Of a stretch of 64,000 bases of DNA, positions 16,336-26,022 are shown one piece after another (the stretch's first letter is position 1; each line of letters opens with the position of its first letter). Below the pieces are notes generated by a model that did not search any database, was not told where the DNA came from, and worked only from the letters and a program-made list of their open reading frames with translations. Source of the stretch: Saprospiraceae bacterium (GTDB taxonomy: Bacteria > Bacteroidota > Bacteroidia > Chitinophagales > Saprospiraceae); the NCBI GenBank assembly GCA_016711125.1, contig JADJTQ010000005.1, positions 124,001-188,000 on the forward strand, in the 5' to 3' direction. Position numbers and translations under genes: made by a program.

Positions 16336-17139
16336 TTAATTGTTGAGTAGAAATTCGGTTGTCACATGATTAAACCGGTCCAGGTCTTCCCAATGATGCA
16401 CATGTCCTCCTGTTGGAAATTCTACCAGTTCGGAATTCCGTATTTTCTCATGCAGAATTTGCGAAAAGGCGGGAGGAGTAAAAATATCCATCATCCCGAT
16501 CGTAATTAAAGTTGGAGCCGTAATTTGATGCAAACGATCTACGCTGTTGTGATTGATACAAGCATCCAACTGACCGTCAAAGCCCTCTTTTTTTTGGGGA
16601 TTTAGGTTAGTCTTGGCTTCCAATTGTCCTTCTTTCAATTCTTCTAAGTGAAGCTCGTAGTGGGGAGGTGCAAAGATCCATAGCTGTAATAATTCCATAA
16701 AATCTTCCGGCTGGCTTGTCACTCGTAATTTTTTCAGATTTTCATACACCGTTTTTGCGTAATTATTAAAGATAGGCCAGGTACTGATTAAGGCTAATGA
16801 TCGAATCCTTTTTGGAAAATTAAGGACCAGCTCCTGCGCGATAGCACCTCCCATCGAAATACCGGCTATTCTTGCAGTATCGATTTCGAGATCATCCATA
16901 ACTGCAATGGTATCGCTAGCCATCATCCAGGTGCTGTATGGGCCCACAGGGGCTTCTGATTTACCAACCCCTCGATTATCCAGAATAATACAACGAAAAT
17001 GTTTTTCATATTCTGCTACATGTTTTTCCCATACATTTCCATCGGCGCCAAAACCCATCAGTAAAACGAGAGGATCTCCCTTGCCTCGTTCCTGATAATA
17101 TATTTTAGTCTCAGAGGAATTTACAAATCCATCTTTCAT
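16336..17139 (-). CDS. Alpha/beta-fold hydrolase
   Basis: 267 residues from ATG 17139; the longer frame back to 17196 is low-complexity DNA and is not used. The fold is clear: LVLLMGFGADGNVWE (oxyanion strand), CIILDNRGVGKSEAP, nucleophile elbow GISMGGAIA with the catalytic Ser, then ITIGMMDIFTPP (acid) and the late His in FPTGGHVHHW. There is no signal peptide, so it is cytoplasmic. The closest types are 3-oxoadipate enol-lactonase or carboxylesterase-like hydrolases, so a lactone or ester intermediate of the sugar-type pathway encoded around it is a sensible guess, not a proof. Confidence 0.85.
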   Translation of the reverse strand: MKDGFVNSSETKIYYQERGKGDPLVLLMGFGADGNVWEKHVAEYEKHFRCIILDNRGVGKSEAPVGPYSTWMMASDTIAVMDDLEIDTARIAGISMGGAIAQELVLNFPKRIRSLALISTWPIFNNYAKTVYENLKKLRVTSQPEDFMELLQLWIFAPPHYELHLEELKEGQLEAKTNLNPQKKEGFDGQLDACINHNSVDRLHQITAPTLITIGMMDIFTPPAFSQILHEKIRNSELVEFPTGGHVHHWEDLDRFNHVTTEFLLNN

Positions 17140-17303
17140 TTTGGTCGTTACCTTTAAAAAATTCCAAATTCCAAATTCCAAAACTTCCCAATCCAAATCC
17201 TCCTAATAATTTCTTTCGTCAATGTTGTAACTTTGCTCTCTTCCAACTCCACATTTTCCAACCTTCCAAATTTCCAGCTTCCTCCGGTCTTCGGTCTTCA
17301 GTG
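17140..17303. repeat. Low-complexity intergenic stretch (CCAAATTCC and CTTCGGTCTTCAG runs)
   Basis: This gene-free stretch is built from short repeats: ATTCCAAATTCCAAATTCC, TTCCAACTCCACATTTTCC, then GGTCTTCGGTCTTCAG. The last motif is the complement of GACTGAAGAC, which is repeated many times at 39086-39150 and 39700-39812. No gene, promoter or hairpin of note. Confidence 0.6.
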
Positions 17304-17585
17304 TTAACCAAATTCCTTCCAGTTATTGTCAATAAAATCATATCCATCCCGGTAAATTTCGTCTAATGACGGTTGAAAGTTTCTCCATACATTAATTCCT
17401 GAAGCAAATTCCGGATTATTCCGGCTAAAAGCTTCGATGGTTAGCCAGCGATCATATTTGATTTCCTTCAAAGTACTAAACACTTGCGGCCAATTTACCT
17501 GTCCACTTCCTGGTGTACCCCGGTCGTTCTCTGAGATATGGACATGAGCAATCAAATCACGGTGCTTTAGAATGATTTCATGCAT
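17304..17585 (-). CDS. D-tagatose/D-psicose 3-epimerase-like protein, C-terminal fragment
   Basis: 93 residues with VHISENDRGTPGSG (metal-binding His and the substrate-binding GTPG loop of ketose 3-epimerases) and WLTIEAFSRNNPEF (the last catalytic Glu). It continues the next entry after a frame change in a run of A residues (plus-strand T run at about 17587-17592): one more A gives EEKNMHEIILKHRDL. Confidence 0.8.
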   Translation of the reverse strand: MHEIILKHRDLIAHVHISENDRGTPGSGQVNWPQVFSTLKEIKYDRWLTIEAFSRNNPEFASGINVWRNFQPSLDEIYRDGYDFIDNNWKEFG

Positions 17586-18151
17586 GTTTTTTCCTCAATA
17601 TGGGCATGATGGGTGTCGAAGATCATCTTTAAATTGGGGTGATCCACTTCTTTGATCAAAACCGCAATATCATCCAGGGTATTATAGAGATAACATTCAA
17701 ATCGGTTGAGGGCTTCAGGAGTTAGCATGATGCCATATTGCCCTGCATATTCGGCTACCGGACGCAGTACCTCTGCGCTACGTTTACGTTCCTCCTCCGT
17801 TGGAGGTTCTCCAGAAAACGAGGCAAAAGCCGAGTGAAAAGGCCCACCAATCACCTGAACTCCCATAATGGCGGCCATCTCGATGCGCCATTTCATTTGC
17901 TCAATGGCTTTTTTACGAATCGTTGGATCCGGACTAACTGGATTGCCATCTTCAAAAAGCGATGTCACCGCTGTGCATTCCAGATCGAGGTCTCTCAACA
18001 TCTTGGCAATCTTTTCAAAGTTCGCCACCGGAGCATCACCAATTGGGATTTCAATTCCTTGATATCCGGTATTCTTCAAATCTTTCAGAATAGGGTAGTG
18101 GCTCTCGTCGACCGAGGTAGTCCAGAGCAGCATATTCATTCCGATTTTCAT
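17567..18151 (-). CDS. D-tagatose/D-psicose 3-epimerase-like protein, N-terminal fragment
   Basis: 194 residues starting MKIGMNMLLWTTSVDESHYP, the typical start of ketose 3-epimerases (xylose-isomerase-like TIM barrel). Visible features are YQGIEIPIGD, LTPEALNRFECYLYNT with catalytic Glu at 146 and a second conserved Glu at 152, and MIFDTHHAHIEEK with metal-binding Asp at 179. Joined to the downstream fragment, 17304-18151 gives about 282 residues and a complete metal site (Glu, Asp, His, Glu). The enzyme would epimerise C3 of a ketose or a related keto-polyol, in the cytoplasm. It is divergent from the FAD oxidoreductase with 120 bp between the starts. Confidence 0.85.
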   Translation of the reverse strand: MKIGMNMLLWTTSVDESHYPILKDLKNTGYQGIEIPIGDAPVANFEKIAKMLRDLDLECTAVTSLFEDGNPVSPDPTIRKKAIEQMKWRIEMAAIMGVQVIGGPFHSAFASFSGEPPTEEERKRSAEVLRPVAEYAGQYGIMLTPEALNRFECYLYNTLDDIAVLIKEVDHPNLKMIFDTHHAHIEEKTCMKSF

Positions 18152-18271
18152 ATGGAGAAGATTGATTTGGCTAGCAAGATATTAAAATTGAGATTTAATC
18201 TTCTCACTTCACTGGGCCCATTCCGTTCTACAGCTTTTTGATCTATCTTTAGCCGCAAAGCAATAAGTCTT

Positions 18272-20557
18272 ATGCAACTAGAATTAGCCTCGCCTTTACG
18301 ACTACTAAAAGAAGTACAACTCAATGTCGATTTGGCCGTCATCGGAGGCGGCATGGCGGGAGTATGCTGTGCGATTACCGCAGCCCGGCAAGGAATTTCA
18401 GTAGTACTGATTCAAGACCGGCCGGTTTTAGGTGGTAACGCTTCCAGTGAAGTTCGGCTTTGGATTCTGGGAGCCACGTCGCACATGGGTAACAATAATC
18501 GCTGGGCCAGGGAAGGTGGTGTCATCGACGAACTTCTTGTTGAAAATGTGTACCGAAACCCAGAAGGCAACACGATCATTTTTGACACAATCATGATTGA
18601 AAAGGTAACTGAAGAACCCAATATTACCTTACTGCTCAATACGTCCGTCTATGAAACCATTAAATCTGACAGTAACCACATCAGGGAAGTTATAGGGTTC
18701 TGCAGCCAGAATTCAACTTCCTACCGGGTATCGGCTGATTTGTTTTGCGACGCTTCGGGTGACGGAATTGTTGGTTTTCAGGCAGGCGCCGCATTCCGGA
18801 TGGGAGCCGAATCGGCAGCTGAGTTTAATGAGCCTTTTGCACCTACTGAAGAGTACGGAGAGTTACTTGGCCATTCCATGTATTTTATGAGTAAAGACCT
18901 GGGCAAGCCGGTCGATTTTGTGCCTCCTTCTTATGCCTTGATGGATATTACCAAAATACCCCGTTTTCGAAAATTCAATGTGGAAGAGCATGGGTGCTGG
19001 CTCTGGTGGCTTGAATACGGTGGCCGTCTGGATACCATCCATGAATCGGAAACCATAAAATGGGAATTATGGAAGGTCGTTTATGGTGTTTGGAATTATA
19101 TTAAAAATTCTGGCAATTTTCCGGAAGCGCGAAATATGACATTGGAATGGGTAGGTAATATTCCGGGTAAAAGGGAAAGCCGGCGTTTCGAGGGTCTCTA
19201 CATGTTGAAACAATTGGATGTTGTTCAACAAACACATTTTTATGATGCAGTTGCCCATGGTGGTTGGGCGATTGACCTTCATCCGGCCGACGGAGTCTTT
19301 AGTGAAAAACCGGGTTGCAATCAATGGCATTCAAAAGGTGTTTATTCAATTCCTTACCGCACCATGGTAAGCCGGAATATTGAAAATTTGTTTTTGGCTG
19401 GCCGTCTGATCAGTGCAAGTCATGTGGCTTTTGGATCAACCCGGGTTATGGCTACTTGTGCGCATAATGCGCAAGCAGTTGGGGTAGCTGCTGCTTTAGT
19501 AAAAAATCAAAATCTTACTCCTGCTGCATTGGCAGATGAAAAAAACATTCACCTCCTTCAAAACGAGCTATTAAAAATTGGCCAATTTATTCCCCATCTC
19601 AAACTAGATGACGATCTTGATTTAATCCAATCTGCCAAGATTGAAGCAAGTTCGATTCTGAGTCTGAAAGAATTACCTTTTGATGGACCCATGTTTAGTT
19701 TGATTTACGGAGCAGCACAATTGTTGCCCGTTGCTGCAGGTAAATCTCCAACAGTCGAAATCGAATGTTCTTGCGGGCACGACTGTGATTTGGAGGTCAG
19801 TATAAGAAGAAGTTTAAAAGTTTATAATTATACTCCTGACCATATTTTGGGGAGTAAGATTTATTCATTAAAGAAGGGAGTGCAACACCTCGAGATAGAC
19901 CTTGATATCAATTTTTCAGAGCCTGCTTATGCCTTTATTTGTTTTCATAAGCAACCCCAATGTGCATTGCGGATGAGTCAGACCCGCGTCACCGGGATAG
20001 TCAGCGTATTTAATAAACAAAATATTCCGGTATCTAATTATGGCAAACAGGAACCTGATCCAGCGACCGGTTTCGAGTCGTTTGAATTTTGGGTGCCTAT
20101 CCGGCGGCCGGAGGGGCATAATATAGCAATGAGGATCCGGCCAGGACTAGATGCTTTTTCTTCGAATCAAATTCGTAATGGATTATTTCGACCTTATATT
20201 CACACGAATGCTTGGGTGGCTGCTTTTGATGATGGCAAGCCTTCCATTACAGTCGAATGGCCTGATATTCAGAAGTTGAGAAAATTTGTTTTGTCATTTG
20301 ACACTGATTGGGATTATGCTATGGAATCATCACTGCTCGGGCATGCCGAACGAGTGATGCCTTTTGTTGTTCGTAACTATCAGGTATTTGATGATCAGGG
20401 TAATCTTTTAATTGAGAAAAAAGACAATTATCAGACTCGTAACGAAATTATTTTGGAAAATACGATAAAAACAAAACATTTAAAGTTTGTTTTCGAGCGA
20501 ACAGATTCACATGTACCTGTTGGTCTTTTTGGAATTTCGATTTACAACGATATTTAG
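18272..20557 (+). CDS. FAD-dependent oxidoreductase (FAD_oxidored family, 761 aa)
   Basis: The N-terminus has the Rossmann dinucleotide motif AVIGGGMAGVCCAI (GxGxxG at 25-30), followed by QDRPVLGGNASSEVRLWILG, the signature of the large PF12831-type oxidoreductases, and a second FAD-contact motif NLFLAGRLISASHVAFGSTRVM near 370-390. The C-terminal 250 residues form a beta-rich accessory domain. No signal peptide, so cytoplasmic. It begins a two-gene rightward unit with the symporter only 6 bp after its stop. Together with the divergent epimerase and isomerase genes it suggests oxidation of an imported sugar or polyol to a keto form that is then epimerised; this is inference. Confidence 0.9.
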   Translation: MQLELASPLRLLKEVQLNVDLAVIGGGMAGVCCAITAARQGISVVLIQDRPVLGGNASSEVRLWILGATSHMGNNNRWAREGGVIDELLVENVYRNPEGNTIIFDTIMIEKVTEEPNITLLLNTSVYETIKSDSNHIREVIGFCSQNSTSYRVSADLFCDASGDGIVGFQAGAAFRMGAESAAEFNEPFAPTEEYGELLGHSMYFMSKDLGKPVDFVPPSYALMDITKIPRFRKFNVEEHGCWLWWLEYGGRLDTIHESETIKWELWKVVYGVWNYIKNSGNFPEARNMTLEWVGNIPGKRESRRFEGLYMLKQLDVVQQTHFYDAVAHGGWAIDLHPADGVFSEKPGCNQWHSKGVYSIPYRTMVSRNIENLFLAGRLISASHVAFGSTRVMATCAHNAQAVGVAAALVKNQNLTPAALADEKNIHLLQNELLKIGQFIPHLKLDDDLDLIQSAKIEASSILSLKELPFDGPMFSLIYGAAQLLPVAAGKSPTVEIECSCGHDCDLEVSIRRSLKVYNYTPDHILGSKIYSLKKGVQHLEIDLDINFSEPAYAFICFHKQPQCALRMSQTRVTGIVSVFNKQNIPVSNYGKQEPDPATGFESFEFWVPIRRPEGHNIAMRIRPGLDAFSSNQIRNGLFRPYIHTNAWVAAFDDGKPSITVEWPDIQKLRKFVLSFDTDWDYAMESSLLGHAERVMPFVVRNYQVFDDQGNLLIEKKDNYQTRNEIILENTIKTKHLKFVFERTDSHVPVGLFGISIYNDI

Positions 20558-20563
20558 TTTCCG

Positions 20564-22195
20564 ATGCCGTTATTTGACTATTTAATCATTGGTTTATTTT
20601 CTATTGTGATCTTTTTGGTCGGTATTTCTTTCGCGGGATCAGGCAATAGTATGAAATCTTTTTTTGCTGCTGGTGGGTCCTTGCCCTGGTGGTTAAGTGG
20701 CCTCAGCTTATTTATGAGTTTTTTCTCGGCCGGAACTTTTGTGGTATGGGGATCGATTGCTTATCAATATGGCTGGGTAGCCATTACCATTCAATGGATG
20801 ATGGGTCTAGGGGGATTTTTAATTGGTTATTTGATTGCACCTGCCTGGCATCGCACCGGAATCCTGACAGTAGGACAATTTGTTGGTGAAAGATTTGGAA
20901 CAAATCTGAAACGATTCTATAGCTACATCTTTCTATTGTTGAGTTTTGTGACCACGGGAGCTTTCCTATATCCAGTTGCTAAACTGTTTAATGTTTCAAC
21001 TGGTTTTTCTATTGAGGCATCCATTATTGTATTGGGATTGATCGTGATTGCCTATACCACAGCAGGTGGATTATGGGCAGTGATCGTAACCGATGTTTTG
21101 CAATTTATTATTCTCTTTGCTGCGGTTATTATTGTGGTTCCTTTGGCCTTGCATGAGGTCGGAGGATTTGAGACTTTTTTGAAAAAAGTTCCTGACGGGT
21201 TCTTCAATCCGACCAGTAGTGAGTATACATACTGGTTTCTTCTGGCATTTTTGTTTTACAATACGATATTTATCGGAGGTAATTGGGCATATGTACAACG
21301 ATTTACCAGTGTATCTTCCCCTCGATCGGCCCGGAAGGCTGCATGGCTTTTTGGGGCTTTATATTTGGTAAGTCCGGTCTTATGGATGTTGCCGCCCATG
21401 ATTTATAGGATTATTCATCCAGGTTTGACAGAGTTGGCTGAAGAAGGAGCTTTTTTGCTGATGTGTAAAGAAGTGTTACCCTCCGGTCTACTCGGGCTGA
21501 TGCTGGCCGGTATGTTATTTGCTACTGCAAGTTCTGTCAATACAACCTTAAACATGATGTCCGCAGTTTTCACCAATGATCTTTATGGACGACTATCCAG
21601 CGATTCTTCGAAAACACATTTAATGAAGGTTGCTCGCATTTCTACGATTTTCTTTGGGATAATCACCATTTTAGTAGCTCTTATAGTCCCGGCGGCAGGA
21701 GGGATTGTCGAAGTGGTGATTAGTGTAGGCGCTATCACAGGTGCTCCACTTTTCGCGCCTACCATCTGGGCTTTATTTAGCAAAAGGCAAACGGCTCGAT
21801 CTATTTTGATCACCACCTTAGTGAGTTTAACCATTCATTTATTCTTTAAATTTATTAGCCCGATGTTACTTGATTTTTCCCTCGATAGGGCTCAGGAAAT
21901 GTTAGTTGGTGTTTTTGGGCCGTTGCTGTTGCTTACCGTTTTTGAATTCTTCCCGGTTGGCGATCCAATGCAGGTTTTTGAGAGAATGCGAGAGGGATCG
22001 GATGAAGCAAGTGATAAATCAGCCAATGCTTATGCAATCCGGATTTTAGGATATGCAGTGGTCTTTACCGGAATCCTGATTTTGGCCTTGGGTTTTGGAG
22101 CTGAGGTATCAAAGGGATGGATTATTTTTGTCGGGTTTTTAATCATGACCATAGGAGGTGGATTGTGGAGAGGCGTTAAAACAGGCCGAAATTAA
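20564..22195 (+). CDS. Sodium:solute symporter (SSS family)
   Basis: 543 residues with about 13-14 hydrophobic helices. Typical SSS features are AGGSLPWWLSGLSLFMSFFSAGTF (helix 1-2 region), GAFLYPVAKLF, YTTAGGLWAVIVTDVLQF (the family signature after helix 5) and LLGLMLAGMLFATASSVNTTLN (sodium-site helix). Located in the inner membrane and expected to import a sugar, inositol-like polyol or similar solute with sodium. It lies 6 bp after the FAD oxidoreductase gene, so the two are co-transcribed and likely handle the same substrate. Confidence 0.93.
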   Translation: MPLFDYLIIGLFSIVIFLVGISFAGSGNSMKSFFAAGGSLPWWLSGLSLFMSFFSAGTFVVWGSIAYQYGWVAITIQWMMGLGGFLIGYLIAPAWHRTGILTVGQFVGERFGTNLKRFYSYIFLLLSFVTTGAFLYPVAKLFNVSTGFSIEASIIVLGLIVIAYTTAGGLWAVIVTDVLQFIILFAAVIIVVPLALHEVGGFETFLKKVPDGFFNPTSSEYTYWFLLAFLFYNTIFIGGNWAYVQRFTSVSSPRSARKAAWLFGALYLVSPVLWMLPPMIYRIIHPGLTELAEEGAFLLMCKEVLPSGLLGLMLAGMLFATASSVNTTLNMMSAVFTNDLYGRLSSDSSKTHLMKVARISTIFFGIITILVALIVPAAGGIVEVVISVGAITGAPLFAPTIWALFSKRQTARSILITTLVSLTIHLFFKFISPMLLDFSLDRAQEMLVGVFGPLLLLTVFEFFPVGDPMQVFERMREGSDEASDKSANAYAIRILGYAVVFTGILILALGFGAEVSKGWIIFVGFLIMTIGGGLWRGVKTGRN

Positions 22196-22341
22196 ATTCA
22201 TTTAGCATGGTTTTGTGTTCATTAGTCAGATTCCCAAAATAAGTCATGGGGTATTCCCCAAAAGAATAAGAGAAAAAAATATTTATAGAAAACTAAATTA
22301 GATTAGTTTTTTAGTGCCGATGTATGGTCACTTACCTCACA

Positions 22342-23103
22342 CTAATGATCGATACAGGGTTTAATTTCAATATTAAAGACTTTATTGGGTGTTACTTCAA
22401 ATCCATTGAATAGCTTAACACTTTCTTCAGCTTTAAACGTCACGTTATTTTTATCCATGATGACAGAAGATTCAATTTGCAGTGCATTGTCATAAATGCT
22501 ATTATCCATAAAGGTAGACACGGTGCGCAGGTCAAATAAGCAAAGCCCGTTGTCTTTGTATTCTACCTGCTGTATGATGCTTTGGGATGGATCCATCTGT
22601 AAGATCGCTATGGGCTCCTTCTCGATGCCGCTTATAAAGCGGTAATTGACGATGGTGTCAGTACCGAGGCCTGGCCAATTTGAGGACGGGATCCAGCCCA
22701 TGGAAGTATGGATGTCAACTTGCGAACTCCGATAGTCAATGCGCTTTTCACGGAGTACATCATAGGTGCCACCTGGTATCGTGAGCGCTCCGTTGGCATC
22801 GACAATATCATTGCGCAAAATATTTATCCGGAGTCGGAATGAGTCAATCATGCTGGGATCAAAGCCAAGACCGGCCAGAAAGCCGGGAGGAAGAATTGCA
22901 GAGGAAAAAGACTCCTGGCTCGAGATCGCCGCCACGTAGATGTCGAGGATACTGAGCGCACGAAGTTCGGGTAATGATGGAATATATTTGAGTGTGGTCG
23001 CAATACCGGGTAGGGCAGCCGATGTATAACCGGTGAAACCAAGATTGCTAAAAACAGTTGGCGCGGAGCTGTAGTACGTTTCACTTGAACCACCATTAGT
23101 CAC
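22342..23103 (-). CDS. Secreted hypothetical protein, C-terminal fragment (frameshifted)
   Basis: 253 residues in which the first 40 align in style with secreted Bacteroidota proteins that follow a pattern of WDFSGL, AAFPGA and SSETYY. Other visible parts are IPGGTYDVLREKRIDYR, YRFISGIEKEPIAILQMD and the C-terminal EESVKLFNGFEVTPNKVFNIEIKPC, which resembles the short beta-repeat found at the end of many Bacteroidota surface proteins. No enzymatic motif. The upstream part is in the next entry; the break is at a C run (plus-strand G 23225-23228), where one more C gives PPGFDLIWDFSGLSP and onward to ATEGSASAAFPGA. Confidence 0.55.
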   Translation of the reverse strand: MTNGGSSETYYSSAPTVFSNLGFTGYTSAALPGIATTLKYIPSLPELRALSILDIYVAAISSQESFSSAILPPGFLAGLGFDPSMIDSFRLRINILRNDIVDANGALTIPGGTYDVLREKRIDYRSSQVDIHTSMGWIPSSNWPGLGTDTIVNYRFISGIEKEPIAILQMDPSQSIIQQVEYKDNGLCLFDLRTVSTFMDNSIYDNALQIESSVIMDKNNVTFKAEESVKLFNGFEVTPNKVFNIEIKPCIDH

Positions 23104-23674
23104 TGAAAAAAGTGCGGCGCCGGGAAATGCAGCTGAGGCACTACCTTCAGTAGCACTACGAAATACGGTTTCTGATCTGATCGTAGGTGACAGACCAGAA
23201 AAATCCCAGATAAGATCAAATCCAGGGGTGTGATGATCACTCCCACCGGACTATGGTCGATGGCGGTGCGGAGCCGATCACCGGCGACGGGAAAGGTGGT
23301 ATTAGTCACCATGATGGGAGGGGGTATATCCATGCCATTTGGTAAGATCAAATCTTCCCATAGTGTGGGGACAGTTTCATGATGTTGGGTTGGTAAGTGA
23401 TAAGAATGCAAAAAGCGGTTGACCGGCAATGGTCGTTTTTCGGTAAATTGGTTTAACTCACAGCATGCCTCCAGGTTAACCGTCGTGGCTCTATGTTCAG
23501 ATGTTTTTTTGTTGCCGTATCCATTCCTACTGGCAGGCACCAGTTTTCTGATTTTTGCAGATGGCGGGTTGTGCGTTCTTCATCCAGAGCTTTCCCGGCA
23601 GTCAAGCCAAAGGATCCAACGATAACCACCGAATATATGATCGTAAAAGTTGCATTGGTTTTCTGGAAGTTCAT
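23100..23674 (-). CDS. Secreted hypothetical protein, N-terminal part (frameshifted)
   Basis: ATG 23674 gives MNFQKTNATFTIIYSVVIVGSFGLTAG, a plausible signal peptide, and the frame changes in an A run (plus-strand T run 23505-23511) into the frame of 23100-23540. That frame has MDIPPPIMVTNTTFPVAGDRLRTAID, a domain edge seen before the WDFSGL-type region of secreted proteins. With both single-base losses repaired the whole gene 22342-23674 would encode about 443 residues. It is only described here; no function is known. Confidence 0.5.
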
Positions 23675-23899
23675 GATCTAGATCGCTATAGAACTGAACT
23701 AAATGTATTAAAATTGATTGATAGTTACCAGTAATAATTTGCAACCGGGAGCTCGTTGTAACAGGACTGAGAATCCGATACAGTTGTTTTTATCGACGAG
23801 CCGATAAAGCATAACCGATTGCTCATGCAGTGGTATTCCAATCAATGAGTGAGAATCTTTAATTAAATGATATCTTCAGAAAATGACAAACGATGTAGG

Positions 23900-25612
23900 A
23901 TGAAAAACTTCGAATCTATTTTTGTTGCACTGTCTTTATTTTGTTTACTGAGTCTGGAAATTTCCTGCTTACCTAAAAGGTCTCCGATTTCAGACCGGCC
24001 AATAGTTGTACTGACATTTGATGATGCCGTAAAGTCGCACCGATCATTTGTCGCGCCTTTACTTCAGGAATATGGGTTTCATGCAACTTTTTTTGTGACC
24101 TACGCATGGATGGATGACACCATTAATTTCATGAATTGGAAAGATATCGCCGATTTGCATGAAATGGGATTTGAGATTGGAAACCATAGTTGGACTCATG
24201 CTGATTTCTCGCAGCCACGGCAAGCATTCGAACTGGAAGGTGAGTTGGGTTTGATTGAATGGCTCTTGAAGCAGCAAGGCATACCCAAACCTGTTAGTTA
24301 TGCCCATACAGGAAATGCCTTTGGTCCTGAGGCCATCCGGGCATTAAGCAAATTGGGTTACCGTTTCGCTCGTCGAGGCAAGCAACCCGAGGTCGAATAT
24401 GCTAGTTTGAAAAGGGGACCGGGTTTCGATCCAGAGAAACATCACCCGTTGCTCATCCCCACTACGATTGACTTTTATCCAGGCATGAATCTCGAACTCC
24501 TTCAAAAAGCCCTCCGGGACGTGCCGGCTCATGAAATTCCGATACTTCAATTTCACGGGGTTCCGGATAGTACTCACCCTTGGGTCAATACACTGGAAGT
24601 GGATTTCCGAGCCTATATGGACTATCTTAAAGGCCGTAATTACCGAGTGATATCAATGAAGGAACTGGAAACCTTTTTGCCAGATAGATTTCCGGAAGAT
24701 CCGCTTTTAAAAGAAAGATATCCTGCAAGTGAAACGCTGGATCTGAAATGGCCTGATGAAGTGCTGCAATCCCGCAGCGACCAGGAATACTGGCTTCGTA
24801 ACATGAAGCGACACCGGTTTACCCACGAAGAAATGGCGGATGTCTTGGGTTTGGATCTTATTTCGATTGACAAAAATCTGAAAAGCCTCATGGACCTTCC
24901 CGACGACCGATTAGAACAGATCGAAGTTATACCTTTTCCAGGAGGACGGCATCCCCGAATTGATTTTCAGGAAGGTATGCTAAGCCCAAGAAGAGGTACA
25001 AAACTTAGTGTTTTCCTGCCATGGGATAATGATGACTATGTTGTCTTGGATGTGCCTGAGGCGGTATCTACCCAATTTGGTCTGACTTTTCTAGGGCATA
25101 AACACATCCCTACCGTATTTGATCTTCAAAAAGTCCAGGTTCCCAACTCAGAATGGAAAAAGGATGAAGAAGGAAATTATGAGAATCTTTGGTCTCTACC
25201 CAATGGTATGGAAGTTGGAGCTTATGTGTCTCCTCAAAAAGATCGGATTTTGATGCGCCTCTGGCTGACGAACAACACCTCGGACACGATCTTACAGGAT
25301 TTGCAGACCCAGGTTTGTGTCATGTTAGGACAAACGAAGAATTTTTCAAACCAAACTAATCACAACAAAAAATTGACCTGTCCTGTTGTGGCCGTGCAAT
25401 CGAAAAAAGATAATCAATGGATTATCACCGGATGGCAAGGGTGTAGCAATCCGTGGGGAAATAAAGATTGTCCATGCCTGCACGCTGATCCTAGTTTTCC
25501 CGATTGCGCTCCGGGTCAAACTGTATCCATTAATGGAATCCTTTGGTTTTATTCGGGTGATGAAATAGATAGAGAAATAAACAGGATGCGGAGTGAACTA
25601 GAATGGTTGTAA
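23900..25612 (+). CDS. Exported polysaccharide deacetylase (NodB homology) with C-terminal domain
   Basis: 570 residues from ATG 23900. A signal region (FVALSLFCLLSLEISC) is followed by a NodB domain: VVLTFDDAVKSH (Asp41-Asp42, catalytic base and metal ligand), GNHSWTHADF with metal-binding His96 and His100, and QFHGVPDSTHPW near the end. It should remove acetyl groups from a polysaccharide such as chitin or peptidoglycan. Residues about 260-570 do not belong to the NodB fold; they hold LPWDNDDYVVLDVPEAV and a beta-rich C-terminal domain. The length is about double the family core. Confidence 0.88.
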   Translation: MKNFESIFVALSLFCLLSLEISCLPKRSPISDRPIVVLTFDDAVKSHRSFVAPLLQEYGFHATFFVTYAWMDDTINFMNWKDIADLHEMGFEIGNHSWTHADFSQPRQAFELEGELGLIEWLLKQQGIPKPVSYAHTGNAFGPEAIRALSKLGYRFARRGKQPEVEYASLKRGPGFDPEKHHPLLIPTTIDFYPGMNLELLQKALRDVPAHEIPILQFHGVPDSTHPWVNTLEVDFRAYMDYLKGRNYRVISMKELETFLPDRFPEDPLLKERYPASETLDLKWPDEVLQSRSDQEYWLRNMKRHRFTHEEMADVLGLDLISIDKNLKSLMDLPDDRLEQIEVIPFPGGRHPRIDFQEGMLSPRRGTKLSVFLPWDNDDYVVLDVPEAVSTQFGLTFLGHKHIPTVFDLQKVQVPNSEWKKDEEGNYENLWSLPNGMEVGAYVSPQKDRILMRLWLTNNTSDTILQDLQTQVCVMLGQTKNFSNQTNHNKKLTCPVVAVQSKKDNQWIITGWQGCSNPWGNKDCPCLHADPSFPDCAPGQTVSINGILWFYSGDEIDREINRMRSELEWL

Positions 25613-26022
25613 GTTGTACATCTTCAATCCACGATCATAGGCACAAATACCTTGGGGCTCAACCTGTCGGCACTATATTTGAGTCTTGTCCGCGGTAGAT
25701 AGAATGATTTTACCTTTGTTGCATTCAATTTTATGACAAGTCCTTTTTTGAGGCTAGCCGAGTTGGACAGGATGTCCGGGTGATTAAAATCCATTTTTTC
25801 TGATCAAATATTTAGCCTCCAATTGATCAAACAGATCTGTTTTAATTGTCGTTGTCCGACTTTATTTCCAGAGGTCTTTTGCAGTCTTATCGATTTCATA
25901 AAGGTCACAATTAAAAATTAACCCTGCTCAATACCAATTTGCAATATCACCCCGAAGGGTGAGCCTGCATCTTATCTCACCGATTACTTTTGATTATTAT
26001 TTCAAGAATAAATTTAAAATCT
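25613..26022. other. 410-bp gap, mostly without recognised gene
   Basis: On the minus strand 25624-25794 there is a 56-codon open frame (MDFNHPDILSNSASLKKGLV..., ending FVPMIVD) with the look of a protein C-terminus, perhaps the remnant of a lost gene. Otherwise nothing is seen; no clear terminator after the deacetylase gene. Confidence 0.3.

Noticed and set aside
17738..18241. 167-codon plus-strand open frame over the epimerase gene
   Set aside because: Antisense to the ketose 3-epimerase, which has a full set of catalytic motifs.
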